In this document: positions 46,302 through 56,228 of the stretch, in pieces
Numbering within the stretch: position 1 is the first letter of the stretch
How the letters are laid out: each line of letters begins with the position of its first letter
NCBI GenBank assembly: GCA_022497145.1
Contig: MU385871.1
Coordinates: forward strand, 310,001 to 374,000
Direction: 5' to 3'
DNA: 64,000 bases
DNA from: Rostrohypoxylon terebratum
Lineage: Eukaryota; Ascomycota; Sordariomycetes; Xylariales; Hypoxylaceae
Translations under genes and position numbers: made by a program
Notes under the pieces: generated by a model
The model's database searches: none
The model's input: only the letters and a program-made list of their open reading frames with translations
Told to the model about the DNA's origin: nothing

Positions 46302-47006
46302 ATATTTAACTGATTAGCAATCCCACAGTTTTTCACGCTAAACCATTGTCGGCTCACCTAGAGCCGAATAAGGATGAAACTTTAAAACACATATAAATGC
46401 AAAAACTGGTGATCGATTTTGTTGTTGTAAAAGTGTGCGTGAGGCACGTACATAAGCTAATACAAATGTGTGGGATTTAACTCCACCATGTCAGGTGATA
46501 CAATTACATAAGCAATACTTACATAACTGTACTAAGGGATTCACTACTAAAATGGTATTAACGACGCATAACTTTCTTTATTTTTTAAACTTAAAATAAT
46601 TAATAAAAAATAAAGTATAAACATAATACAGCGGATTTAGTGTTGCTCAATATAAAAATCGTGGGGATTGCTTAGGTAATTCATGGTCCCGCGATGGCGG
46701 TGTGGGGCGACAGAACGGCTAAACAGGTACAAGGTAGGTAATAAGTAGGGTGGTCGCTTAGTGACACTCGAACGTAGGAAATACAACCACTTTTGCACCC
46801 CCGATTTGGCCTACACTAGGTACCTACCTACTTATTCTGTATTGTACCTACCTAAGACCTCCAGCTACTGTAGCCTGTAGGTCATAGGTCCTAGGATCTA
46901 CCTACCTACCTCCTAATTCATACCTACCGAATACCTACTAATATCTTTCCGTAAACGCGGAGGATAATCACTCTTCCAAGCTGACATCCAATGTTATCCA
47001 GTCGCT
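46302..47006. other. AT-rich intergenic region
   Basis: Positions about 46570-46635 are nearly all A and T, followed by TACCTAGG-type palindromes at about 46815-46910. No frame is supported. It borders the NLR relic and the Mis18-like gene. Confidence 0.6.
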
Positions 47007-48649
47007 ATGGAGCAAGTCGTGTGTAGCTGCGCAAGCTGCAACGCATATTTCGGCGAATTTGTCAACCAGTGGATCAAAATTAGCAAAAGTTACATTAGCC
47101 CTGTCATTGACGCTGACGAAATCTCGTCTGTCTCGCTTACGGGCGCGGTACGACTTGGGGATAAGCGGACTCTAATTGAGAATTGGTATGAATTCTACTA
47201 AGAACCATGGTGATCTGCCTAGCATATATAACATTTAGCTAACAATTAGACTTTTGTAGTTATCTTCAGGATCTGGCTTGTACTTGCGAGGCAATCATCG
47301 GACTCAGATGTTTAGAGACACCAGTGAACCATGTTCTACGCGAGTAAGCACCTTTACCTATGTAGAATCTAGATATCATCACCTGGGCGCAGTCAACTAA
47401 CTTCCACAGGGGCCAACTGTTTCTGCGGCTTTCTTCAATCCAGATCAAAAGCATGGATACTCACAAGTTTGTTGAAATAAAGGTTCAAAGAACGCTGAAG
47501 CTTAGGGAAGCTTCACATGGTGGTTCTCCGCCTGCTAATGAATCTCCGGATCATGGCATCCCCTCAGAAATCCATGGTCACCTCCTTGACCACCTACAGG
47601 CTCAGCTAGATGCACAGAGAGAGGAAACCCAGAGATTGAACAAAGCTGGGTTTCAAATGGCCTCTTCTTTCGATAGCGCTGTGCTCCGCATTGAGGGTGA
47701 GGTCAAAAGGTTGAAGGATGGCATGGCTAGTTTGAAAGAGGAGCAAAGCAACAGTTCTAACATTGTTAATACTGTGGATGAAAAAGTTGATTGGCTTCGA
47801 GTTGATGTCGAAGATGTAAGAAAGACGTTGGCAACCAAGTCGGCATATGCTCGCCTTGACGAAGAGGTTGCGACTGCAAAATCTGCGGTTGCTGATATAC
47901 GTACATACTTAAGCGATGAACTCAGTAAATGGGCCAAGAAGCAACAACGAAAGCAAGAGGCATTAGCTGCGGACCTCAGTACCGCCCGGATCGAACTGGG
48001 AACTCTGAGGAACGAATTAGATGGAACCAAGGAGACCATAGGTAAAAGGACATCAGCAGAAGACGTTTACATTAAAGAAGTAGCTTCACTGAGAGCCGAT
48101 ATGAACGAACTTAGGGACGAACTAGCTAAGGAGCGATCGAAAAAGTCACTGCCAAGAGAACCCGTATTTCCATCACGCGAGATTGACATACTTACAACGA
48201 ACATCACCAAGATTGGCCAAAGAGCCAACCAGGTCGAAGCTCTTCAGATGGAGCTCGAGATACTCAGAGAGCGGGTTCAAAGAATGGAAAATGGGCCAGC
48301 ACCTCGAAAGCAAGATGATTCAAATACGGGGGACCGAAACAGTGATTCCATTAATTCACTACCTCAAGTATCTGGTCGCAAAAGGAAACATAGTGCTCGG
48401 CTAAGAGAAGCCAGCTTGCCTATGTCTCCAACTATCTCACCGAGTAAAAAACCGACAAGAAATTTGCGATCCAATTCCCCATTAACCAGTCATGATCCCT
48501 TGTTCTCATCACCACTTGCTAAAACACAAGCAGCAGATGGCCAGACTCCTAGTTCTCTGCGACTCACCAAATCAGGCGAAGTCGATAAAAGGTGTATGCG
48601 GAGACTCACTCGCCTTTCAGCAGCAGGTAACTCTACCCCGAATGACTGA
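47007..48649 (+). CDS. Mis18/Yippee-domain protein with coiled coil
   Basis: Three exons (47007-47185, 47260-47343, 47410-48649) join to 500 residues. The N-terminal about 105 residues resemble the Mis18 (Yippee-type) zinc fold: CSCASCNAYFGEF gives the first CxxC, then ACTCEAIIG where a second CxxC is expected, and REGQLFLRLSSIQI, the closing strand. The rest is a long coiled coil (about 130-310, heptads of Leu, Ala, Glu and Lys) and a basic Ser/Pro-rich tail (about 330-500; GRKRKHSARLRE, SPSKKPTRN) with possible CDK sites (SP, TP). Mis18 proteins act at centromeres to load the CENP-A histone variant, and this architecture fits a fungal Mis18-like kinetochore protein. The second metal-binding motif appears as C-x-C, which is odd. 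The ends of this gene and the convergent SET gene are 41 bases apart. The family call is moderate. Confidence 0.68.
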
Positions 48650-48690
48650 GTTTCAATACATCAGCAATGAAATTCCGTGCGAACTATGAC

Positions 48691-50500
48691 CTAGTCACCG
48701 AATTCAGTAAACAGTATCTCCGACGCAAATCCGGCTGCTTCTTGGATCGGCTCTCGAACTACGGTGTTGAAGAACCGTTGTTCCTCTTGGCCGTTCGGAT
48801 TCTTGACGAAAGCATCGACCAGCGCATTCTCCTTGTCGCGACCCTTTAGAGATTTGAGATCATCTAACAAATCTTGCGCTTGGTAGCAAAGTTGCCACTC
48901 ATCAGATTTTGCTAGCGGACAAAAATGGATGACTGCTATCAAGAGCATCTGGCACATGGTGGGCTGGTCTACCTTGCTCGAGAACTGGGAAAGCTTCGTC
49001 GCAAGTTCACCCTTGCCTTTTGCAGATAATGGACCCATGGTCAGTAATTTGACGATCATGAACATGCCCTTAACCCGCGTTGCGGTGAACGGGGCGGGGG
49101 ATATGTACGGGTCGCAGTAGAGAGCTTGGAAGCATGCGATAGCGAAAGCGTAGGCAAGCGTGTTTGGTTTCGCGAAATAAACGGTAACATAGCCGAACAC
49201 GGTATTCAACGGCTCTACGGCAAACAAATCTGCCTTGAGAAGCTGCAGGCACAGCTTCAAGCGCTGATGCACTTCCTTACGCATCGCCGCATCACCCAAG
49301 GTCTGAAAATCGCCGATACAAGTCGGGGTTATCTTCTTAAGATGCCGCTGTATGGACTTGTCCGAGTTGAGGAAGTACTTGACCGTAGGGTTGCGCAGCT
49401 TGTCGACGTCGCGGACGAGGCTAAACGGATCTGACGCGTTCAGTTCCAGGTTCGGGTACATCTGGCATACTTGGTAGACGTCTAAATCCTCCGTGCATCG
49501 GAGACACTTGCATTTGAAGTAATAGTGTGTCTTCAAGTGATGCTGGCGCAATGAGCGCTGACGGTCATGTTCTATTGCGAAATGACTGTTAGTAGTGACC
49601 ATAGAAAACATTGTGAATTCTCGGCTTACCGGTATAAGAAATTGTGACTTCCTCGCCCTCCTTGATGTCCCGGTAAGCGTGTAGGATGGCCTTGCGTCCG
49701 GTGAATGCCACATAGGCGTTCGGGATGCAAGAGTGGTTGACCATCGCCAATGCGGCGTTGACGTACATGCCGCCCTGGCCGAAGTCGTCGTCCCGTCGGC
49801 TGAACGAGTTTACTTGTAGCTAAATCGCCGTTAGATCTGACACCGAGCGAATAACCAAAGTCAAGGAACTACTCACCTTGCACGTAGCATCCATGCCCAT
49901 GGACAAATTCTTGTTATTCAACTCCAAGCCGGCCCATTCGACCGCGACCCGCACCTGCAGTGCCATCTCGAAGGGCCGAGTGCCAGGCGCGACGCGCTCC
50001 TCATCCTCATGTCCCTCCATCTCGAACACAGCAGCCCGCATCTCCGGACGCAGCAGTACTTGCAGTAGCGCGCGCACGGGCGTGGGTACCTCGGGCGGCG
50101 TGCCCGTCTTCGCGGCGTGCTCGCAGCTCTCCTTGAACGCCTTGCACTCGCCCTTGCCGTGCACCAGCTTCCAGTCGGCGCGCTGGCACGCCACGCCGCA
50201 GTACCACGACATCCGGCACCCCGTGCACGCGTGCAGCTTCGGCACGGCGCCCCGCGGCACGCCTGTTCCGTGCGGGAAGTGCAAAGTGTTCAGCAGGTGC
50301 GCGCTCGGCTTCAGGCAGTGGCTGCACGTCTGCGACAGGCGCGCGCTGTCCGGGATCGCGACTGTCGGTGCGCCGGAGTCGCTGAACTCGGCGATCGTGT
50401 CGCCTGCGGCGAAGGCGCGGCGCGTCAGCACCGAACGGCCGGGGCCGCGGCGCATGGGGTCCGCGGGCCGGAGGATCAGGCCCGGGGGTAGGGTGGGCAT
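48691..50500 (-). CDS. SET and MYND domain protein (SMYD-like methyltransferase)
   Basis: Three exons (50500-49877, 49819-49630, 49571-48691) join to 564 residues. The SET domain is split: the N-terminal part (about 8-45, PADPMRRGPGRSVLTRRAFA, then AGDTI) binds AdoMet. A MYND zinc finger follows (about 59-120: CSHCLKPS, then CTGCRMSWYCGVACQRADWK). The catalytic SET core follows (about 215-290), with GGMYVNAALAMVNHSCIPNAY containing the NHSC motif, and GEEVTISYTEHDR. A post-SET cysteine cluster KCKCLRC is at about 300. The long helical C-terminal part (about 330-564) is usual in SMYD proteins. Family members methylate lysines of histones or cytosolic proteins; the substrate here is unknown. 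Both introns split the domain at positions that restore NHSC and YTEHDR. A MITE-like element begins 240 bases upstream of the start. Confidence 0.9.
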
Positions 50501-50731
50501 TTTTCTTCTTTTTGGTTAGAGGTGTGTGATATAGGATATGGGGGGTGTGATAGAGTGAGATTTTGGTAGGGTGGGTGGAATGACTGAATGAGTGGTTTGG
50601 TTGATTGATGGGCTAGCCTGGTCTAGAGGTGCAGGGATCTTATAGACAGGTAGTATCGTGGGAAGGTAGGGTGGTGTTTGTCGTCTTACGTCTACGCAGA
50701 TTGATGGATGGCTTTCCACCACATGCCGCTA
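50501..50731. promoter_or_regulatory. Upstream region of the SET/MYND gene before the MITE
   Basis: About 230 bases lie between the ATG of the minus-strand SET/MYND gene and the target-site duplication of the MITE-like element. The stretch is GT-rich on the plus strand (CA/CT-rich on the gene strand). No clear TATA box is seen. Confidence 0.5.
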
Positions 50732-51424
50732 TAACAAAGGAGTTTTACTATTTCAATAGTATCGCATTTCAATAGTGTGGCTTAAATCGGGAGCGCGGTC
50801 CCTGATTGGCTGGAGCTCTTATCGATAGGCTAGTGCTTACAGCCACGGTACTTTGAATCCCACACATATTTGGCTGCATTTCAATGTATCCTGCCACACC
50901 TTAGCCAAATGCATTCCGCCATGTACTCTTCAATATTAAAACTAAAATAACTTCGTCAATTATCCTTCAAAACCCTGAGAACCTCATATAACCATTAATT
51001 ACGTCAGTACGATTCTAATGATTCTAGTTGCACTCCTTTGAAGCTTTAGAAAGAATAGTTATCTGAGTGGGAAGCTCGATAGGTACCAAATGCTGGATTC
51101 CTTGGTGGATCACGTGTTTCTCAAATTGATTACCGACTCATCGGTCCGACAAAAGCAGCAATAACTTTCTATTGAGGGCGTGCAACACCTTTAAATTAAC
51201 ATGTTTTAATTACCTAAATGAGTTCTACAATATAAATCAAGTTGCGAATCTCTACGGCATATATATGGAAAGTTATTCAAGTTGCAAGTGATGGGAGATG
51301 TCTGGCGATGGTTTTGGTGGAATCATCTATCGATAAGTGTTTCAGCCAATCAGAGACCGTGGTCCCCGATTTAAGCCACACTATTGAAATGCGATACTAT
51401 TGAAATAGTAAAACTCTAACAAAG
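50732..51424. mobile_element. MITE-like element with ~90-bp terminal inverted repeats and target-site duplication
   Basis: The left end (50740-50828) and right end (51327-51416) are inverted copies. They begin GAGTTTTACTATTTCAATAG, run on through a second ATTTCAATAGT block and GATTGGCTG, and end in CTTATCGATAG. The first about 50 bases are identical; the inner part has scattered differences. Directly outside both ends is TAACAAAG (50732-50739 and 51417-51424), an 8-base target duplication; a ninth base, G, also matches but would make the ends unequal. The 677-base element has no coding frame, so it is non-autonomous. An 8-base duplication points to a hAT-like source, whereas long inverted repeats with 9 bases would suggest a Mutator-like one. 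It lies in the promoter region of the SET/MYND gene. Confidence 0.88.
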
Positions 51425-52214
51425 GTAGGCGACGTGGTGTATGTATGAATGTGCGTAGGTATGTGTGTAGGTCCTAGATATGCACGCACTATGTACGCAG
51501 TAGGGGACCATGTAAGTAGGTTTCGGATAATATGCGCCTAGTCGTTGGAGAAAATATCTCAAAAACTTACTACTGGGATCCAGAGATTTAGAACTGTGGG
51601 TCTAACTACTAAAGTTAAATATCTGGGGCTTATACTTACTCTTTCCTCACTTTTAGATATTCAATGTTCAAGGTGAGAAAGCAGGTGCCTTTCTCTTTTT
51701 ACAGCTGTGCTATTATTGGTAGGGAAGGCATACCACCTAGAGCGTCGTTCATGCCGAGAATATCCGGCAAATGATTGCCCAGAAGCTGCTACATGCAGGC
51801 AACAGGACGGTACATACAGTAGGTCGTACAGCATAGTTACAGCATACTCTGAATATTCAACAGCTGTGACCCCCACCAGTGAGTCATTGCTCTTGCCAAA
51901 GGAATCTTTCAGCCACGGATTTAGACGGCTGTAAGTGCAGGCGCAAATGCACCAAGTAGGCGTCAGGGGTGAGAACCTGCCTGCCCAGTGGAAATTAAAT
52001 ACCTAGTTAATCAGCAGCCACTCTGCCACTTCAATGTCTTCAACTTTTATTAAGAGTAAGCCAACCTCTGATTCTTTGCCCGGTGAGAGATCATGTAGGC
52101 TGCCGTGTAAACACCAAGATACCAAGGTACCTATTTAGGCAATCATTACTACATCAAGCAACTAGCTACGTCCTGCTTTCTTCGCCGGTCCAGATTAGAC
52201 CAATCAAAGGAAAC
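51425..52214. other. Intergenic, no supported gene
   Basis: It lies between the MITE-like element and the GNAT gene. Short frames on both strands near 51660-51930 lack domains. It should contain the GNAT promoter. Confidence 0.6.
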
Positions 52215-52959
52215 ATGCCCCTAGAGCTACAGCAAGCCACCGAAGCGGACGCCCACCGATCGACCGAGATCGATAGGGCAGCCCATGCTAATAACAAGTT
52301 CAACCCGATCCTGTTCCCGGGTCCGCATCCGCCAGACGCGTTAGACCACCGAGCAAAGGGTCTCGTCGGCGAGTTGAAGAACGATCCGACGGTACGATGG
52401 TCCAAGGTCGTCGACACTGACCTGCCGGAGGGCGAGCAGATGATTGCCTTTTCTAAGTGGCACATCTACACCGAGCCGCCACCGCCACCGCCTCTTCGGG
52501 ACTTCGGACCCTGGGCTAACGCTGAGGCTTGCAAGCTATTGTTTGGTGGCATTCGGGAGCAGGATACACGTCTTTGGGGAGATAAGCCTCGTGTTCGTAA
52601 GTATTCTACAAAAACACAAATAAGACGGTGGAAGAGGATGCTATACGATGATATTCGGTATCACTCAGGACCCAGGTATCAATCACACTCTAATGATGAG
52701 TAAAGATATGGCTCTTCTTCATACCGACCCTAAGCACCAAGGTCGTGGCGCCGGAAGAATGCTAGTGAAGCAAGTCGTCGATGAAGCCCGTAAACTTGGT
52801 CTGATCGCCTCTCTTCATTCTTCTGCCGCCGGCCATGAACTATACAAGAAATGTGGCTTCCGCGATATGACTGTCTTGTCTACGGATATGAGCAAGTGGG
52901 GAGCTCCGGAGATGCATTATATCTGGGCAATGGAATGGAATCCTTCTGAGACTTCTTAG
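52215..52959 (+). CDS. GNAT-family N-acetyltransferase
   Basis: Two exons (52215-52596, 52676-52959) join to 221 residues. The start MPLELQQATEADAHRSTEID is typical of fungal GNATs, whose first beta strand and helix begin this way. The acetyl-CoA-binding motif A lies after the splice: MALLHTDPKHQGRGAGRMLV, with the QGRGAG pyrophosphate loop, followed by the helix QVVDEARKLG. Motif B is near the end (SSAAGHELYKKCGFRD), including the YKKCGF element. The enzyme transfers acetyl from acetyl-CoA to an unknown amine, probably a small molecule. The acceptor ACCCAG at 52675 was chosen over an earlier CTCAG because only it keeps the frame. A Pro-rich loop (EPPPPPPL) lies before the splice. The function within this broad fungal subfamily is not known. 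Confidence 0.85.
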
Positions 52960-53518
52960 CTGCTTGACATATATCATTGCGAAAGACAAGTCTAGAAGAG
53001 GTCTTTATAAGAACCTACTCAACTAGGAAGAAATTTCCACTGGGCGTGGTAGATACAAAACGTTGGATAATATCTTGAATCTCGGGCTGTTATTCGTAAT
53101 GAAGTGAGTTGTCCAAGCACAACAACACATTTATACGTCTTCCATCCTTCTGTCGGACTGGAGCCTAGAATTGGTATGAGTACGTCATCTCACTCAGATT
53201 TCGCTCTCAGATCTCGTCTCGCTTTTATTTCGCGATGTTAGCATTGTTAGGTTTCCCATCCAAAGTGAAATTGATACTTCTCCCAGAATACTACTATAAG
53301 GAGGACCTCCGTTACCTAGAAAACTAAAGCCCCTATATTTACACTGATCACCCCACTAACGACCCCGCCAAGCCACAGCTCACCTTGCGTCATTAAGGCG
53401 GGGGTCCTTCTAAGCAAACCACTAAACCACTAAAAACCGACACCATTTTCTTTATAATTACCTAGTAGGTTATTGTACCTAATCCACCTAACCTGAACTA
53501 AAACCCTGACGATACCTA
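52960..53518. other. Intergenic, no supported gene
   Basis: This is the 3' side of the GNAT gene and the promoter region of the FolB-like gene. A CCTAGTAGG word lies near 53461. No frame is supported. Confidence 0.6.
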
Positions 53519-54602
53519 ATGCTATCGTCTTTCAGGAAACCCTCATCATCACCACCCTCGAAAATGCCCGGCGGCCCCCCAACAGACGAGACGGCGGACC
53601 CGCCGGCGCCCCTGGTCAGCTCGTGGCGGGCGCGCGCGGACGCCGGGGAACCCGTGGCGGTGGTGCGCGTGCGCAACCTGCAGGCTTCGATCGCCGTCGG
53701 CCGCGACGCCTGGGGCCGCGCCGGCGTCCTGCAGCCCGTGCTGCTGTCGTCTGAGGTCTCGTTCGCGAGGCCGTTCTCGGGCGCCGGGGACGCGTCTGCG
53801 GATGCGTTGGATGAGGGGACGGTGCATTATGGGAGCTTGAGTAAGACGTTGTTGGCGAGTTTGGAGATGTGGGGGACGGGTAGGGGAGGGGAGATGGAGG
53901 CGATGGAGGCCCCGAGGACGGCGGATGTGCTGGAGCTGTTGTGGGTCAGGATGACGGGGCGCGTGGTGGATGGGAGTCGTGTCGCGCTGCCGCTGGACCA
54001 GCTGCCGTTCTTAGATGCGGCCAAGTTGCGCTCGCTGGTGCTTACTATTGCGTTGCCGAAGGCGTCGCTGCTTGGGGCGGGGGTTAGTATTACGACGACG
54101 GCGAGTTTTAGGGAGGAGTTTGTGGGGAAGGGCGGGGATGAGAAGGTGAAGGGGCAGGAGCAGGTGCAGAGCAAGAATCCTTTGAAGTCGTACTCGCGGA
54201 GTCTACGGATACAGGGGCTACATGTGCCGACGCTGATTGGGGTCAATTCGAATGAGCGCGAGGCGAAGCAGATGGTTGTTGCGGATGTTGAGATTGATAG
54301 GTACGATGCTGTGGAGGATGTGCATAGTGACCTTGAGAAGATCATCGTGGAGGTAAGTCTACAAGTTAGAATAATGAGTCTCGATGATCGCTAACATCTT
54401 CGCATAGACGATAGAAGCTTCGTCGTTCCAAACGCTCGAGGCCTTGGCATCTCATGTGGCGAACAGGATACTGTCGGATTTCAAGATAGGTGATAACCCG
54501 GCGCCCATGAAGGAACGAGGATGGAAAGTCAGGGTCTGCCTCGAGAAGCCGATCGCCGTTCCTTTTGCAGAGTGTCCTTCTGTAGAGGTTATTATGGGGT
54601 AA
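53519..54602 (+). CDS. Two-domain FolB/dihydroneopterin aldolase-like protein
   Basis: Two exons (53519-54352, 54408-54602) join to 342 residues; a second in-frame ATG at 53564 has a better A at -3 and may be the real start. The protein contains two T-fold units of the dihydroneopterin aldolase family. Unit 1 (about 45-190) starts VVRVRNLQASIAVGRDAWGR. Unit 2 (about 220-342) starts SLRIQGLHVPTLIGVNSNER and continues, across the splice, to TIEASSFQTLEALASHVANR and CLEKPIAVPFAE. FolB cleaves 7,8-dihydroneopterin in folate synthesis; in most fungi that activity is part of trifunctional Fol1. Unit 2 keeps the expected Glu (NEREA) and Lys (LEKP), while unit 1 lacks an obvious equivalent Glu, so it may be structural. 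The role beside Fol1 is unknown. GC is markedly high in the first exon. Confidence 0.82.
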
Positions 54603-55502
54603 TACCTCTTTTCAATGAGACGACAACGTTCATGATATACGAGTGGGCATGGACTTAGGTGGTGAATATTCACCAAGGTAAGTTTTGCGAGATGTTCGCC
54701 GTGTTCGTACAGTTCTAACTCAACAAGAAGTTGTTCAACACGCACCACCTGCATAAGTGATCGTATGACTATCTGCGGCCACTCCTTCGTGTGTCCCCAA
54801 ATCGAATGCTATCACGAGCAACTCAGCTCTCACCATGTCGGCGGACCAACTATTCTTCACCTTGAATAGACCAAAAGTCCTGCCAGGGAAGAGGGAAATG
54901 GACATTCTTAGGTATCGATATGGGAAAGGATAAATAGCACCTAAATAAGTATGAGAATGTTACGATCATTATGTGTGTGGCATTATTATGAGTTAGAATA
55001 ATTGTCGTATGTCATCTAGAGTCATTTCATATTGGTAAATGTTCGGCATCGTCTCTCCTTCCCATGTATTCTCCTTTGCCGAAGGCGAGACTGTTTTTTA
55101 CGTATTAACTAGGAGGCAATCTAATAGGAATACCTACATGTCAGATGAGGCGAAACGAGACGGGAAGCTACAGGCCACCTGGATGGGTTTGGTTTGTCGA
55201 CACTAGAAATGTATCAGGCTGCGAGGTCATTTCCAGCAAGTCTCTCCGTTTGCCTTTGCATCCTTTATCTATAGGGTTGATCTAAGGGCTCGAATGGAGA
55301 CGAGGCTCAAGGATAATAGCAAACATAGGCCACCTGCATCAAACTAGGTAGGTAGGTACACAGAGCTGTCCTAGGCCTTCGTGTTTGCCGTGAATTGACA
55401 TTCTAGCATTCATAACACGTTGTATTGATCTATTGGGTATATGCCTAGGTGCCGTATACATGTCCGTGGCCGTGTGCAACCTACTTCTATCATAATGACA
55501 GG
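54603..55502. other. Intergenic between convergent genes
   Basis: The gap lies between the stops of the FolB-like gene and the DUF3605 gene. Short frames on both strands lack domains. A TAGGTAGGTAGG run occurs near 55346. Confidence 0.6.
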
Positions 55503-56228
55503 TCAAACCTTGCGGCAAGATGGAATGTCGCCGTTTGTGATTTCATCAACAAACTTAGGGTCTGGGTCGAAGAGCATGACATGGAAATGCTCTACAGCAT
55601 GGACAGATTTCAACGACCTCCAATTTTTGAACCAGATGTACTACGACGTCAGTCAGTATAAAATACCAGGGGAAAAAGGTGAAAATGTGATATCACGTAC
55701 GCGATCCTTCGCCACTCTAGACCCAAATGTTTTCTGCACGTACCCGTCAATGGCGGCCCTCGCTTCATCGGTAAGATCAGTCGTGACGGGATCCTCAGCT
55801 AGGTCGAATTTGGTCCAGACCACGAGGTGGACTATCCTCTCGTCGATGCCATACGGCCAATCATTCCACAGAATCTTCAAATCATCGTCGAACTCAAACG
55901 GCTTGCCCTTCGGCGTCAGAGGAGCCTCCCAATGCAGCCGGTGGCCGAGAACGAAATTCATGACGCTTCCATAATCTCGCTTCAGATTCCAGGTATACTC
56001 AAGGTATCGTCGTAAGTCCGACGGGACCCGGCGGAATGCATTTAGCCGGTTCTCTGCCACGATGCTCTGGACTTCGGGCCATGTGCTTCTGCGGTAGAGG
56101 GAGTCAGGCGTGCCGATTATACCGATATCTTTAGGGCTTAGTGTGCTGAGAAATTCTGGACATTCTTCACTCCGCTCGTTTTCTGGGATGTTGACTTGCC
56201 AGTAAGGCAAGCCGTTGGTGCTTCCCAT
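55503..56228 (-). CDS. DUF3605 protein (N-acetylglucosamine-induced protein 1 family)
   Basis: Two exons (56228-55701, 55640-55503) join to 221 residues. The body shows the family's conserved blocks: LPYWQVNIPENERSEECPEF, IGTPDSLYRRSTWPEVQSIV, RRYLEYTWNLKRDYGSVMNF, WNDWPYGIDERIVHLVVWTK and, after the splice, YIWFKNWRSLKSVHAVEHFH, ending with HVMLFDPDP. The family is widespread in ascomycetes and is annotated as N-acetylglucosamine-induced; its biochemical role is unknown. The 60-base intron (GTACGT donor, GTCGTAG acceptor) is essential because without it the frame stops before the conserved YIWFKNW block. The ATG at 56228 (MGSTNGLPYW) was chosen because upstream in-frame residues do not look conserved and no earlier in-frame ATG was found. 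Confidence 0.9.

Noticed and set aside
49820..50519. Plus-strand frame of 213 codons opposite the SET/MYND gene start
   Set aside because: It is an antisense shadow of a GC-rich exon that encodes clear MYND and SET motifs.
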